Source: Gammaproteobacteria bacterium (lineage in GTDB: Bacteria > Pseudomonadota > Gammaproteobacteria > Xanthomonadales > SZUA-36). From it: a stretch of 64,000 bases of DNA. Both the position numbers and the translations under genes were made by a program. The notes under the pieces are model-generated. The model was not told where the DNA came from. It was given only the letters and a program-made list of their open reading frames with translations, and searched no databases. Below, in pieces: positions 28,447 through 38,228 of the stretch; position 1 is the stretch's first letter; every line of letters starts with the position of its first letter. The stretch covers positions 1-64,000 of the forward strand of contig JAJRRA010000070.1 in the NCBI GenBank assembly GCA_024279945.1, given 5' to 3'.

Positions 28447-28476
28447 CCTGCGAGCGGATATATATCCGCTCGCAGG
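28447..28476. repeat. 30-bp perfect palindrome
   Basis: The 15-nt half CCTGCGAGCGGATAT (28447-28461) is immediately followed by its exact reverse complement (28462-28476), with no spacer. It lies in the 158-nt gap between the CHRD gene and the broken exbD. Its CGAGCGGA core also occurs in the REP-like element at 49.2 kb. Confidence 0.85.
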
Positions 28477-28535
28477 AGTGACCAAGACTATTACACAATG
28501 AATCCTCGATCGTCGAACGCTACCGGCGATTCCCC

Positions 28536-30347
28536 TTACCGGCGCCTGTCTTTCTCGGTCACGATCTTCTTGTAAGCATCGCAGTAAGTATCGTACACAC
28601 GCCGGTAGTCTCCTTTGGGATTGCCAGCCAATTTGCTGGCTTTGTTCAGAAGTCTATCGGCTTCGCCGGTATTCAAGCCAGCGTCCTGCGCCTTGATGAC
28701 CAAATCACGGATCAATTCGTCCACATCCTCAAGTTGCCCGCCGTTCTCTCGTGGCAACATCAGGCTCACCACGGGGTAGCAGCGCTGGAGGTTCATTTCG
28801 ATGTCACGCCGGTCAAGGATGACGACGGACTTATCAAAGCCATCGAACTGCTGGCCAATCGAGTCGAACTTACTCTGTATGCGGCAACGGTACATATGGG
28901 TCAACAGAAAGTCCCCGGCTGACGATGCGGCTTTGGCTAACTCTCCCAGGACAGTCAACCCGGCCCGCCAGGGGTTGGCGTAAACCGTCGATCCCTCGCC
29001 TGCTGCCACGATCACTGTGTCCTTGGGAACACAGGCCGCGATGCCCTTAAATATCAACTGCGCGAGCATGCCACCCCCCCTCAGGGATATTGCAGCAATA
29101 TACATCTCTTGAGAATCGAACCAGTCGAGGTCACACATCTGGGGCAATGCGAGTGCCTGTTTCCCATTACCCTCTTGCTCGGTTTGCAGCACGGTTGGCA
29201 AAATTTCAGCACAGGGGTTGCCGATGACGTTCAAAGGATCGAGCATCGTATCAGGGATGTCGTACCAATGCGGTGAGACCGCCGAGAAGGCCTTGCTCAT
29301 GACGTAGAGCAAAACGTCGGGAGTCAGGTTGACGGCTGTTTGCAGAAAAGCACTGTCGGTGTCGATGGTGGGAAGCGACTCGACGCAAAGGAGACCGACG
29401 GTCTTGTCCGCAACGATCTGCATCTTGGAAAAGAAGGTGATCATATTGTTGCGGAAACCATTGGCATCGAAGGTGTCAAAACCTTCCCTCAGCGCCAACA
29501 GGAGTTGCAGCGCCTTGCTGAACGCGTCGTCGATGTCCGCAAAGGCATCGCCGAGCTGAAGTTCGGCGTTCAGCGTATTGCCGATGGTCCTGACTTTGTT
29601 CCAGGTATTAGTGGCCGTGTTCTTCAGTGTAGCGAGCGCATCGTTAAATGCTTTTGCCACCGCGTTGGAAATGTTCGTTATATCATCTTCGCTCAGCTCA
29701 ATGCGCTGCCGGACATCACCCGAGGCGAGCGCGGTTCCACCCGCCTGGGCAGCATCGACTTCCAGGTAAGCCACGCCGTTCTGCTGGATTTCCATCGCCA
29801 CTCGCTGAAACTCTTCGGGACTCATGCGCAGCAACTTTTCTAGAATGACAAGCTGCCTGGCGTTAAGATTGAGCTCACCAACTTGCTCATCGCCCGGAGC
29901 GTAAACAGGCACATCGCCCAGCCGTACGATCTGGCCACCGATTTCTCCTTCAGGGTAAAGATCCGTACTCAGGCCAACGGAATATTCACCATCCGCCAGG
30001 GCTCTCTGTTCCTCCAGCGTCAGGGGTCCGATGCAGTCGAGCAGGGGGTTGCCGACCAGTGTCCGCAATGGCGCACCTTTTGATGCTTCATCGACGCCGG
30101 GGAATAGTTCTACCTGGATGGCAACACCTTCCAAATTCAAAACTGTCACGTCGTAGCACAAGAGATTGTCCCGCCCGTCGAGCGTGAAGCTCATCCGTCC
30201 AAAGGCCGGGCTGCCCGAGTAGAGCCCATCTCTGAGCTGGGCCTGGTTGAGTACGGTGGTGAATGTGCCCCCAACACCGGCATGCGCGGACGAAGCAAAC
30301 AGCAGGGCGCACGAAACGGCAAGCAAAAGCAAGGCTTTGATTTTCAT
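28536..30347 (-). CDS. CHRD-domain exported protein
   Basis: This 603-residue protein has a Sec signal (1-23, cleavage AHA-GVG) and an N-terminal CHRD-like domain (about 25-135): LNQAQLRDGLYSG, then ISIxL-type strands including VAIQVELFPG and YSVGLSTDLYPEGEIGGQIV. CHRD domains occur in chordin and in many bacterial exported proteins; their bacterial role is unknown. The remaining 450 residues are unrecognised: a helical region (about 200-290) rich in Asn/Ala/Thr, two long hydrophobic stretches, several Cys, and a Lys/Arg-rich end. ATG 30347 follows GGGAG; an upstream TTG at 30386 is less likely. It stands alone between repeats and glmS. Confidence 0.7.
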   Translation of the reverse strand: MKIKALLLLAVSCALLFASSAHAGVGGTFTTVLNQAQLRDGLYSGSPAFGRMSFTLDGRDNLLCYDVTVLNLEGVAIQVELFPGVDEASKGAPLRTLVGNPLLDCIGPLTLEEQRALADGEYSVGLSTDLYPEGEIGGQIVRLGDVPVYAPGDEQVGELNLNARQLVILEKLLRMSPEEFQRVAMEIQQNGVAYLEVDAAQAGGTALASGDVRQRIELSEDDITNISNAVAKAFNDALATLKNTATNTWNKVRTIGNTLNAELQLGDAFADIDDAFSKALQLLLALREGFDTFDANGFRNNMITFFSKMQIVADKTVGLLCVESLPTIDTDSAFLQTAVNLTPDVLLYVMSKAFSAVSPHWYDIPDTMLDPLNVIGNPCAEILPTVLQTEQEGNGKQALALPQMCDLDWFDSQEMYIAAISLRGGGMLAQLIFKGIAACVPKDTVIVAAGEGSTVYANPWRAGLTVLGELAKAASSAGDFLLTHMYRCRIQSKFDSIGQQFDGFDKSVVILDRRDIEMNLQRCYPVVSLMLPRENGGQLEDVDELIRDLVIKAQDAGLNTGEADRLLNKASKLAGNPKGDYRRVYDTYCDAYKKIVTEKDRRR

Positions 30348-30531
30348 TATTGTCTCCCTCTTTTGTGAACACTGGGCAGGGCGCAATTGACATGCGCACT
30401 CTCGCTGGTCTGCACAGAAGGAGCCTTGTGGCCGGCAACACCAAGGAGTACCTAACCTACCGTTATTAAAGCAGTAATAAAACCGGGCCTACTTGATTTG
30501 TATCATATACTTTTTGAATTATTATCATTAA

Positions 30532-32367
30532 CTACTCGACGGTTACCGATTTGGCCAGATTGCGGGGTTGATCGACATCGGTGCCGCGCAGTACGGCCAC
30601 GTGGTAGGCCAGCAGTTGGAGTGGAATGGTTAAGATCACCGGGGCCAGCAGCGCCCCACCGGTATCGAGTTCGATGATTTCGCCGTGCCGGTCTTTCAGG
30701 CTGGCAACGGCTTTGGCATCTGCGATCACGTACATTTCTCCACCCCGGACCCGCACTTCCTCAATGTTACTGATCAGTTTTTTCAGCAAGCTGTTATTGG
30801 GCGCTACCGCGACCACCGGCATATCGTGATCAACCAGTGCCAGTGGGCCGTGCTTAAGTTCACCAGCCGGGTAGGCTTCAGCGTGGATGTAGGAGATTTC
30901 CTTGAGTTTCAGGGCGCCTTCCATCGCGATGGGGTAATGGCTGCCACGGCCCAGGAACAAGGCGTGGCGTTTTTCAACAAATCGCTCGGCGAGTAACTCA
31001 ATCCGTTTATTCAGCTTCAGGGCCTGCTTGATCAGACCCGGCAGGCCATTGAGCTCACTGACCCATTGCGCCAACTGTTTTGCCTCGACCCGGCCGCCAA
31101 TTTGCGCCAGCGTCAGAACCAGCAATTGCAGAGCGACAAGCTGTGTGGTGAAGGCCTTGGTGGACGCAACGCCGATCTCCAGCCCTGCGCGGGTCATCAA
31201 CACCAGGTCGGCCTCTCGTACAATGGAGCTTTCCGGTACATTACAAATGGCCAGAGTCGCCAGGTAAGCGGATTCCTTTGCGTGCTTCAGCGCTGCCAGG
31301 GTATCGGCTGTTTCACCGGATTGGGAGATGGCGACAAACAGGGTGTCGTCCGGAATCACCGGGCTGCGATAGCGGTACTCGCTGGCTACTTCCACCGTGC
31401 AGGGAATGCCGGCAAGCTGCTCCATCTGGTAGCGGGCAACCAGACCGGCATGATAACTGGTGCCGCAGGCAACGATGTGCACCTGCCTGACGTTCCTGAA
31501 CCTCGCCTGGGTACCAACACCGAAAATATTGGCTAATACGCAGTCTTTACCGAGCCGGCCTTCCAGCGTTTCCGAGACCGCTGCGGGCTGCTCAAAAATC
31601 TCCTTCTGCATGTAATGGCGGTATTTTCCGCGCTGCACCGCATCCGCCGTCAGGTCGGCCTTTCTGACCGGTCGGCTGACCACTTCATCCTGCCGGTCCC
31701 GGATCTCGTATCCGCCGGTATCAAACCGGACGATGTCCCCTTCCTCGAGGTACACAAAGCGATTGGTCACCGGCAGCAGGGGGTGGGCATCAGAGGCCAG
31801 GTAATTTTCGTCAAAACCCAGCCCCAGCACCATCGGGCTGCCTTCCCGGGCGCCTACAATGACTCCGGGTTCCTGTGCGCTGAGCACCGCGATGGCAAAC
31901 GCACCTTGCAGGCGCTTGACCATCAGGCGAACCGCGCCGAACAGGTCGTTTCCCTGCGACATCAACTGGTGAACCAGGTGCACCATCACCTCGGTGTCTG
32001 TTTCCGAGCTGAATTCATAACCGGTGGTGAGTAATTCCTGGCGTAGTGCATCGTGATTTTCAACAATGCCGTTATGAACCAGCGCAATCTCATTACTAGA
32101 AACGTGCGGGTGGGCGTTTTGCGTATTGGGCACGCCGTGCGTAGCCCATCGCGTATGGGCGATGCCGCAATGGCCGATTAGTGGTTCGTCAACCAACAGG
32201 GATTCAAGCTCCCTGACTTTACCCTGGGTCCGGCGACGGTTGATCACACCATCCGTCTGAATGGCAATACCGGCTGAATCATAACCCCGGTATTCCAGCG
32301 TTCGGAGTCCGGAAACCAGTATTTCGCAGACATCACGATGGGCCGAAGCCGCTACGATGCCACACAT
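30532..32367 (-). CDS. glmS: glutamine-fructose-6-phosphate aminotransferase
   Basis: GlmS makes glucosamine-6-phosphate from fructose-6-phosphate and glutamine, the entry to peptidoglycan and LPS amino sugars. The 611-residue protein starts MCGIVAA, exposing the catalytic Cys1 after Met removal, followed by the glutaminase domain (RWATHG, GNDLFGA). Two SIS domains follow (SQSGETADT near 350; GRGSHYPIAMEGALKLKEISYIHAEAY near 500), and the conserved end DQPRNLAKSVTVE. It overlaps glmU by 1 nt. The stop codon is TAG (30532-30534). Confidence 0.96.
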   Translation of the reverse strand: MCGIVAASAHRDVCEILVSGLRTLEYRGYDSAGIAIQTDGVINRRRTQGKVRELESLLVDEPLIGHCGIAHTRWATHGVPNTQNAHPHVSSNEIALVHNGIVENHDALRQELLTTGYEFSSETDTEVMVHLVHQLMSQGNDLFGAVRLMVKRLQGAFAIAVLSAQEPGVIVGAREGSPMVLGLGFDENYLASDAHPLLPVTNRFVYLEEGDIVRFDTGGYEIRDRQDEVVSRPVRKADLTADAVQRGKYRHYMQKEIFEQPAAVSETLEGRLGKDCVLANIFGVGTQARFRNVRQVHIVACGTSYHAGLVARYQMEQLAGIPCTVEVASEYRYRSPVIPDDTLFVAISQSGETADTLAALKHAKESAYLATLAICNVPESSIVREADLVLMTRAGLEIGVASTKAFTTQLVALQLLVLTLAQIGGRVEAKQLAQWVSELNGLPGLIKQALKLNKRIELLAERFVEKRHALFLGRGSHYPIAMEGALKLKEISYIHAEAYPAGELKHGPLALVDHDMPVVAVAPNNSLLKKLISNIEEVRVRGGEMYVIADAKAVASLKDRHGEIIELDTGGALLAPVILTIPLQLLAYHVAVLRGTDVDQPRNLAKSVTVE

Positions 32368-33737
32368 CAGGATTTGTCCTTTTTCGACCGCTGCCAGTGC
32401 GTAATGGTGACCTGTTTCGCTCGGCTGATGGTCAGGGCCTGTGGCGGCGCGTCCTTGCTTAATGTGGTGCCGGCGCCAATGGTCGCGCCCTCGCCGACCG
32501 TTACTGGCGCAATCAGTTGTGTATCTGAACCAATGAAGGCGCCATCTTCGATAAGCGTTCGGTACTTATTCACGCCGTCATAATTACAGGTAATGGTGCC
32601 GGCGCCAATATTGACATCCTTGCCGATGGTAGTGTCGCCCAGATAGCTCAGGTGGCCGGCTTTACTGCCTTCACCCAGTTGGGCATTCTTGACCTCAACA
32701 AAATTTCCGATGCGCGTGCCGGCGGCCAGTTCCGTGCCTGGGCGCACCCGGGCGAAGGGTCCGATATCGCAGGGCCCGCTGGTCCTGACCCCTTCCAGCA
32801 CACTGTACGCATGCACCCGCGTACCCGCTGCCAGGTCACAGTCTTTCAATATCGCGCCGGGTCCAATCATCACACCGTCCCCCAGGCTGTTGGTGCCTTC
32901 CAGGACAACATTAATATCCAGACACACATCCGTTCCGGTTGCCACCTTACCGCGGATTTCCACCCGTTCCGGGTCGACGATGTGAACCCCCTTGTCCATC
33001 AGGCGATTCGTTGCCTGCTGCCGGTAGCGTTGCTCCAGCGTCGCCAACTGACGCTGATCGTTTGCGCCCTGCAGATCCCGGGCATCCGGGGCCAGCACCC
33101 CGTAAATTTCTTTCTTCTCACTGTGCGCCATGGCAAAAATATCGGTCAGGTAGTACTCCTGCTTGATATTGTCGCAATCGAGTTTTTCCAGCCAGCGGAG
33201 CAATTGAGCCGCATCGGCCAGGATAATCCCGGTATTCACTTCGCGAATTTTCCACTGCGCCGGGGTCGCGTCCCGATCTTCGATGACCCCGCTGATGCGT
33301 CCGGTCCGGTCACGCTCAATGCGCCCGTAGCCGCGCGGTTTATCGAGCTCCATGGTCAAAACGGAAAGGGGAGCCAGATTCTTTTCCATCATCTCAGCCA
33401 GCACAGAAGACGGGATCAGGGGATGGTCACCCAACAGCACCAGAACCGAAGCATCATCGGGAATTCCCGGCATGGCCTGCAGGACGGCATGACCGGTGCC
33501 CTGCCTTTGCTCCTGGATCACCCAGTTAACATCGAAACCGTCACAGACCTCTTTCACCTGCTCCGCACCACTGCCGATCACCACGTGAACCTGTTCTGGG
33601 TCCAGTTCGGCTGCCGTCTCCAGGAGATGGGCCAGCATGGGGCGCCCACCCAGTCTCTGCAACACTTTTGGCAGGCTGGATTGCATACGTGAGCCCTCAC
33701 CTGCGGCGAGTATCACTATGTGTAAAGACTTACTCAT
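32367..33737 (-). CDS. glmU: bifunctional UDP-GlcNAc synthase GlmU
   Basis: GlmU acetylates glucosamine-1-phosphate and couples it to UTP, giving UDP-GlcNAc. The 456-residue protein has the N-terminal pyrophosphorylase motif LAAGEGSRMQSSLPKVL (residues 10-26), LLGDHPL, and EVNTGI. A C-terminal left-handed beta-helix acetyltransferase domain (from about 250) has hexapeptide repeats and GAGTITCNYDGVNKYRT with the catalytic His replaced in context by neighbouring motif residues not individually verified here. The operon is glmU-glmS. In many relatives these genes directly follow atpC; here about 5.3 kb of other genes intervenes. Confidence 0.95.
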   Translation of the reverse strand: MSKSLHIVILAAGEGSRMQSSLPKVLQRLGGRPMLAHLLETAAELDPEQVHVVIGSGAEQVKEVCDGFDVNWVIQEQRQGTGHAVLQAMPGIPDDASVLVLLGDHPLIPSSVLAEMMEKNLAPLSVLTMELDKPRGYGRIERDRTGRISGVIEDRDATPAQWKIREVNTGIILADAAQLLRWLEKLDCDNIKQEYYLTDIFAMAHSEKKEIYGVLAPDARDLQGANDQRQLATLEQRYRQQATNRLMDKGVHIVDPERVEIRGKVATGTDVCLDINVVLEGTNSLGDGVMIGPGAILKDCDLAAGTRVHAYSVLEGVRTSGPCDIGPFARVRPGTELAAGTRIGNFVEVKNAQLGEGSKAGHLSYLGDTTIGKDVNIGAGTITCNYDGVNKYRTLIEDGAFIGSDTQLIAPVTVGEGATIGAGTTLSKDAPPQALTISRAKQVTITHWQRSKKDKS

Positions 33738-33956
33738 GGGATCACAGATTTCTCATCATACACAGCTACACAGTATAGCCCGATAGCCTTGCAGGCTCTA
33801 TTTGTTATAGTTTGCATATTGTGCCGGTAGAAATACGATCATAGACAAGACGCGAAATAAACAAGCTGTGCGGAGAATCCTGGATGGCTGGGCAGAAATT
33901 TTTGTCAGTGCTGTGGATAAAACGATGCAGGTGATTCCGGGCGTCAGGGTGAATAA

Positions 33957-35930
33957 TTGAGATACGAATACATTATTGCGCTGCTGTTTATTCTGCTCGC
34001 TCCATTAACGGGAAGCACTGCTGAAACGAGCCGGCGAACCGTCAATAACGGGCAGTTGATCCTGCAGGATGTTCCGGAAATCCCGGCTGCTCTGGCTGCT
34101 CGGCTGAACCAATTCCAGAACACACGATCGGCCAGGTTCCTGGACTGGGCTGAAGATGGAAACGGCATGTTTATCCGCACCCGCTTTGGTGAAATCGACC
34201 AGATTCACTTTGTTTCCAAAGCCGGTGGAAGCCGCCGACAACTGAGCTGGTTCGATGATCCGGCCGGCCAGGTTGAACGCCGCTATCGTGGGCGTGAACT
34301 GGCTTTCACAATGGATCGCGGCGGCGGTGAATTTGATCAGATTTACTTATTCGACCCCGCCACGGCCACCACAAGCCTGCTCACAGATGGCAATTCACGC
34401 AACCGCGTTCTGTGCTGGAGCCGGGACGGCAAGTGGCTGGCTTACCAGTCAACACGCCGGGATGGCCGCAGCAATGACATCTGGATAATGGATCCCGACC
34501 AGCCCGAGAATGCCGAACTGCTGGTAGAAGCCAGCGATGGCGACTGGTGGGGGCCTGCCGATTTCAGTAGGGATGGAAAGTACCTGCTGGTTCAACAATA
34601 CATCAAGGTTGCAGATTCGCGTATTTACCTGGTGGATCTGAAAAGCCGGGAGATGCGGATCATGGCGGGTGATGCCGAAAACCCTTCCGCCAACCGGGCT
34701 GCCGGTTTTGACAAGCGCGGCAAGGGATTTTACCTGGTCACCAATTCACGTGGCATGGCGGCCGAACTGGCATGGAAATCATTGCAGCCTGGTGCAGAAA
34801 TCGAGTATATCTCCACAAAAATCCCCTGGGATGTAGCCGAGTTTGCGCTCAGCGATAACGGTCGGCGAGGTGCTTTTGTCACCAATGAGGGTGGCGTCAG
34901 CCGACTCTACCTGCTGGATACCAAAACCCGCCTCTACTCCTTGATCAAAAGTATGCCCCTGGGTCTGATCTTCGGCCTGGCTTTCCATCCAGACAACAAG
35001 CGCATCGCAATGAACCTGAACACGGCTCAAACACCCAGTGATGTATTCGTTATGAGCCTGGGGCGACGTGCAACTGATGCCCGCTCTCTGCACCGCTGGA
35101 CCAGCAGTGAGGTGGGCGGACTTGATACCGCCGGATTTGCACAAGCGGAGCTGATCCACTACCCGAGCTTTGATAGGGTTGACGATAAAACCCGGCGGAT
35201 ACCCGCCTTTGTGTACCGTCCCGACAGCGAAGGGCCTCATCCCGTCATCATCTACATTCATGGCGGACCGGAAGGACAATACCGGCCCACCTTCAGCAGC
35301 ACCTTCCAGATGTGGATAGCCGAACTTGGCGTGGCCATCATCGCACCCAATGTCCGTGGCTCCACTGGCTACGATAGTGAGTACGTGTCGCTGGATGATG
35401 GCTACCAGAGAGAAGATGCAGTGAAAGATATTGGCGCCCTGCTGGACTGGATTGCAACTCAGCCGGATCTGGACGAGAACCGTGTGGCAGTCTATGGGGG
35501 CAGTTACGGCGGCTATATGGCGCTGGCCTCAGCGGTTCACTACAGCGATCGGCTAAAGGCGGCAGTAGATGTAGTTGGCATCAGCAATTTCGTGACATTC
35601 CTGGAGAATACCGAGGACTATCGCCGTGAACTGCGCCGGCGGGAATACGGTGACGAACGCGACCCGGAGATGCGGGCTTTCCTCGAACGGATCAGCCCAC
35701 TGAATAATATTGACCGAATTCAGGTGCCCCTGCTGGTGGTGCAGGGCCAGAACGATCCACGTGTGCCGGTAAGCGAATCGGAACAGGTTGTTGCCGCGCT
35801 AAAGCAACGCGACCAGCCCGTCTGGTACATCAATGCACTGAACGAGGGTCACGGCTACAAACGGAAGGAAAACCGGGATGTTTTTCAACAGACCACCATT
35901 TTGTTCCTTCAGCGCTACTTGCTTGACTGA
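33957..35930 (+). CDS. S9-family prolyl oligopeptidase-like peptidase
   Basis: This 657-residue exported peptidase starts at TTG 33957 after AGGGTG. It has a signal peptide (about 1-22, ALLFILLAPLTGSTA). Residues 40-400 form a seven-bladed beta-propeller-like domain with repeated WSRDGKWLAYQS, FSRDGKYLLVQQ and ALSDNGRRGAFVTNE blades. The C-terminal alpha/beta-hydrolase domain carries Ser in GGSYGGYMA (about 518), Asp in QGQNDPRVP (about 599) and His in NEGHGY (about 630). Such enzymes cleave short peptides after proline or related residues in the periplasm. The end overlaps the convergent mvaB gene by 16 nt. Confidence 0.92.
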   Translation: MRYEYIIALLFILLAPLTGSTAETSRRTVNNGQLILQDVPEIPAALAARLNQFQNTRSARFLDWAEDGNGMFIRTRFGEIDQIHFVSKAGGSRRQLSWFDDPAGQVERRYRGRELAFTMDRGGGEFDQIYLFDPATATTSLLTDGNSRNRVLCWSRDGKWLAYQSTRRDGRSNDIWIMDPDQPENAELLVEASDGDWWGPADFSRDGKYLLVQQYIKVADSRIYLVDLKSREMRIMAGDAENPSANRAAGFDKRGKGFYLVTNSRGMAAELAWKSLQPGAEIEYISTKIPWDVAEFALSDNGRRGAFVTNEGGVSRLYLLDTKTRLYSLIKSMPLGLIFGLAFHPDNKRIAMNLNTAQTPSDVFVMSLGRRATDARSLHRWTSSEVGGLDTAGFAQAELIHYPSFDRVDDKTRRIPAFVYRPDSEGPHPVIIYIHGGPEGQYRPTFSSTFQMWIAELGVAIIAPNVRGSTGYDSEYVSLDDGYQREDAVKDIGALLDWIATQPDLDENRVAVYGGSYGGYMALASAVHYSDRLKAAVDVVGISNFVTFLENTEDYRRELRRREYGDERDPEMRAFLERISPLNNIDRIQVPLLVVQGQNDPRVPVSESEQVVAALKQRDQPVWYINALNEGHGYKRKENRDVFQQTTILFLQRYLLD

Positions 35931-36820
35931 GTTTTTTCCAGCCAGGCAGCGGCACGACCGCCAGGCGCCGTACCGGTCAGTTCCTGCGCCAGCGCAGATG
36001 CCTGCATCAAATCTGCCAGACTGATCCCGGTATCAAAACCCATCTGCTCCAGCATCATCACGACATCCTCCGTTGCCACATTACCCGAAGCGCCCGGTGC
36101 AAAAGGACAGCCGCCCAGGCCACCGATGGCCGCATCGAATTTGCGGATACCGGACTCCACCGCGGCAAACACGTTGGCCAGTCCCATGGCGCGCGTATCA
36201 TGAAAGTGACAGGCAAGTTGCCCGGAACCATACTCTGACACCAGCACTTCGGTCAGTGAACGGACCTGCTTTGGATTGGCGGCGCCGATGGTATCGGCGA
36301 TGGCAACTTCGTCTGCACCCAGTTCCAAAAAACGCGCGATGACTTCCTGCGGCAGCGATGGATCGACCGGCCCGTCAAACGGGCACTCAAAAGCCACCGC
36401 GATTGTGGCCGTGACGCGAATGCCGTCCTGGCGGGCGCTGGCGATGATTTCCGCCGTGGCCTGCTCTGCCGCCGCCCGGCTCATTCGGACATTCGCCTGC
36501 GCCATGGCATCTGTGCCATAGAGAACCGTTGAAACACTTTTCGCACCGGCATCCCGTGCCAGTTCATAGCCCTTGAAATTGGGCACCAGCACCGTAAACA
36601 CACTACTGTCACCCGTTGGCAATCCCGCCAGTACCGCAGCGGCCCCGGCCATTGCCGGAACCGCCTTTGGAGAAACAAACGCACCGACTTCAATATGACC
36701 CAGGCCGGCACCGAGCAAGGCTTCAATCAGTCGCACACGCTGATCCGGGCGCAGGATTTTCTGCTGGTTCTGCAGACCGTCACGAGGGCCTACATCATTG
36801 ATAATGACGGATTGACTCAA
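35915..36820 (-). CDS. mvaB: hydroxymethylglutaryl-CoA lyase
   Basis: The 301-residue TIM-barrel enzyme of the HMG-CoA lyase family cleaves HMG-CoA to acetyl-CoA and acetoacetate in leucine degradation. The motifs are VGPRDGLQNQ (9-18), EVGAFVSPKAVPAMAG, the HFHDTRAMGLANV metal site and GLGGCPFAPGASGNVATED with the catalytic Cys. It starts with TTG 36820; this codon overlaps, as TTGA, the TGA that ends the full-length reading frame of the upstream cytochrome gene, which suggests translational coupling. No other leucine catabolic gene is nearby. Confidence 0.93.
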   Translation of the reverse strand: MSQSVIINDVGPRDGLQNQQKILRPDQRVRLIEALLGAGLGHIEVGAFVSPKAVPAMAGAAAVLAGLPTGDSSVFTVLVPNFKGYELARDAGAKSVSTVLYGTDAMAQANVRMSRAAAEQATAEIIASARQDGIRVTATIAVAFECPFDGPVDPSLPQEVIARFLELGADEVAIADTIGAANPKQVRSLTEVLVSEYGSGQLACHFHDTRAMGLANVFAAVESGIRKFDAAIGGLGGCPFAPGASGNVATEDVVMMLEQMGFDTGISLADLMQASALAQELTGTAPGGRAAAWLEKTQSSK

Positions 36821-38067
36821 TCTGATTTTTGCCCGGCACGCATTTCCTTAGCCATCGCACGAATCTCATCCAGATCCTGCACCATTTCGCTCCAACCATA
36901 CCAAAGAGTGTAGTCCGGGTTCATATGGAAAGCACCCTGGAAGGCCCTCATCCGATGTTTGAGGTGCATGTTAAAAAGCCGGTTTTCAATCGGCGTCGGC
37001 GAATCAGAAAAGGTCAGCAGGTCAGGATACGCATAGGCGTAGCTGTCCGGCTTCTTGAGCAGTCCGTCCTTCTACAAACCGGCAACCTCACGAATCGCCT
37101 GGGCCATCAGGTGATCAATCTGCTCAATCAGCGAATCTCCTTTCGCCATTTCTTCCCGCGCAAAATTCTCTGAGTGGCATTTACTGCAGGCCTTGATCAT
37201 TTTGGCGCGCTCAAGGTCAAACTCCTTGGCACTCAGGCGGGCTACCTGGGCATCCCGAACCAGGTCCAGTCGGGCTGTGGGTTTTCCATCGGGATCCAGC
37301 ACACCAAGCGCCATGAGAATGGTCACCCGGTCAGCCCACCACTGATCGCTCTCCCCGGGATAGCGTTCAAGACCATTGGTGCGAACGGCAAGGAAACCCC
37401 AGGCGGTGCGGACTTCATGATCGCCATCGGGCATATGGCAGTCCTGGCAGGTCGGCGCTGAAGCCGTTTCAGGCAGTATCCCATCCCGTTTCAAGGCATG
37501 ACGAATGCCGTGCTTGGAGGTCGAGTACATCTCCCACTGCGGATGGTCGAAGCCCATGTGACAGGTCGCACAGGCCTCCGGTTCGCGGGCCTCAGCAACG
37601 GAGAAGGTATGGCGGGTGTGGCAGGAATCACAGGAGGCATGCCCGAATGTCGACCCGTTTTTCTTCATTTCTGCAACTGCTTCTTCGCTCTTGAGCCCGA
37701 TCTTGTGGCAGCCGCCACAACCCTTCTGTCCATCAATCAGTTCCATCGGCTTAAAGTGGGTGGTCGGCATGGATTTCAGAACCGTCCAGGCCAGAGCGTG
37801 TTTACCGGCTTCGAACTGGTCGAAGCGATCCGGGTGGCAACCGGAACAAGTCTCTGCGGTCACAGTCAGGACTTTTTGCACATCAGCGGCAGAGGAATGC
37901 TCGTCACCGTGGCAATCATCGCAGGTGATTTCTTCGCTAAAGTGACGGCTGAGCTTCCAGTCCGCGACCGCACCTGGAGTCACTTTTTCGTGACAGGTGA
38001 CACACTCCTGGGCACTGATGCTGGTGGCCAGAGACAATAGGAAAATTAAAATAGTTAAACGAAACAT
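36817..38067 (-). pseudogene. octahaem cytochrome c (HAO-like) with in-frame TAG
   Basis: The reading frame of 417 codons encodes an exported multihaem cytochrome. It has a signal peptide (1-19) and eight CxxCH sites at residues 22, 49, 74, 117, 146, 166, 207 and 294. Octahaem proteins with this spacing belong to the hydroxylamine oxidoreductase/octahaem reductase superfamily. A TAG (37072-37074) stops the frame after residue 331. The next 84 codons continue without further stops and read as a conserved family tail (TPIENRLFNMHLKHRMRAFQ, then AFHMNPDYTLWYGWSEM). They end in TGA exactly at the mvaB start. The TAG therefore looks like a recent nonsense change or sequence error. A truncated protein would keep all eight haems but lose the C-terminal helices. 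ATG 38067 follows GGGGAGG. The divergent neighbour is a dihaem cytochrome. Confidence 0.85.
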
Positions 38068-38228
38068 ACAGATACCTCCCCTGGGTCGTGAAGACAAATA
38101 CGGAATCCGATATGACTGCTCGTGCGAGGGTACACCGACCACCGTGTCGAGAATGGAACACAGATCAATAAATAGTCCGGAATAGTGGACTATAGTGATG
38201 AGGAAAGAGCGACTATAAGGGAGCAATC

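Noticed and set aside
32652-33692. 346-codon ORF antisense to glmU
   Set aside because: Opposite to well-conserved glmU; a low-complexity His/Gln-rich product typical of a shadow frame.
33912-33920. DnaA box TGTGGATAA as a sign of oriC
   Set aside because: It is a single perfect box with no cluster, no AT-rich unwinding region and no dnaA gene nearby.
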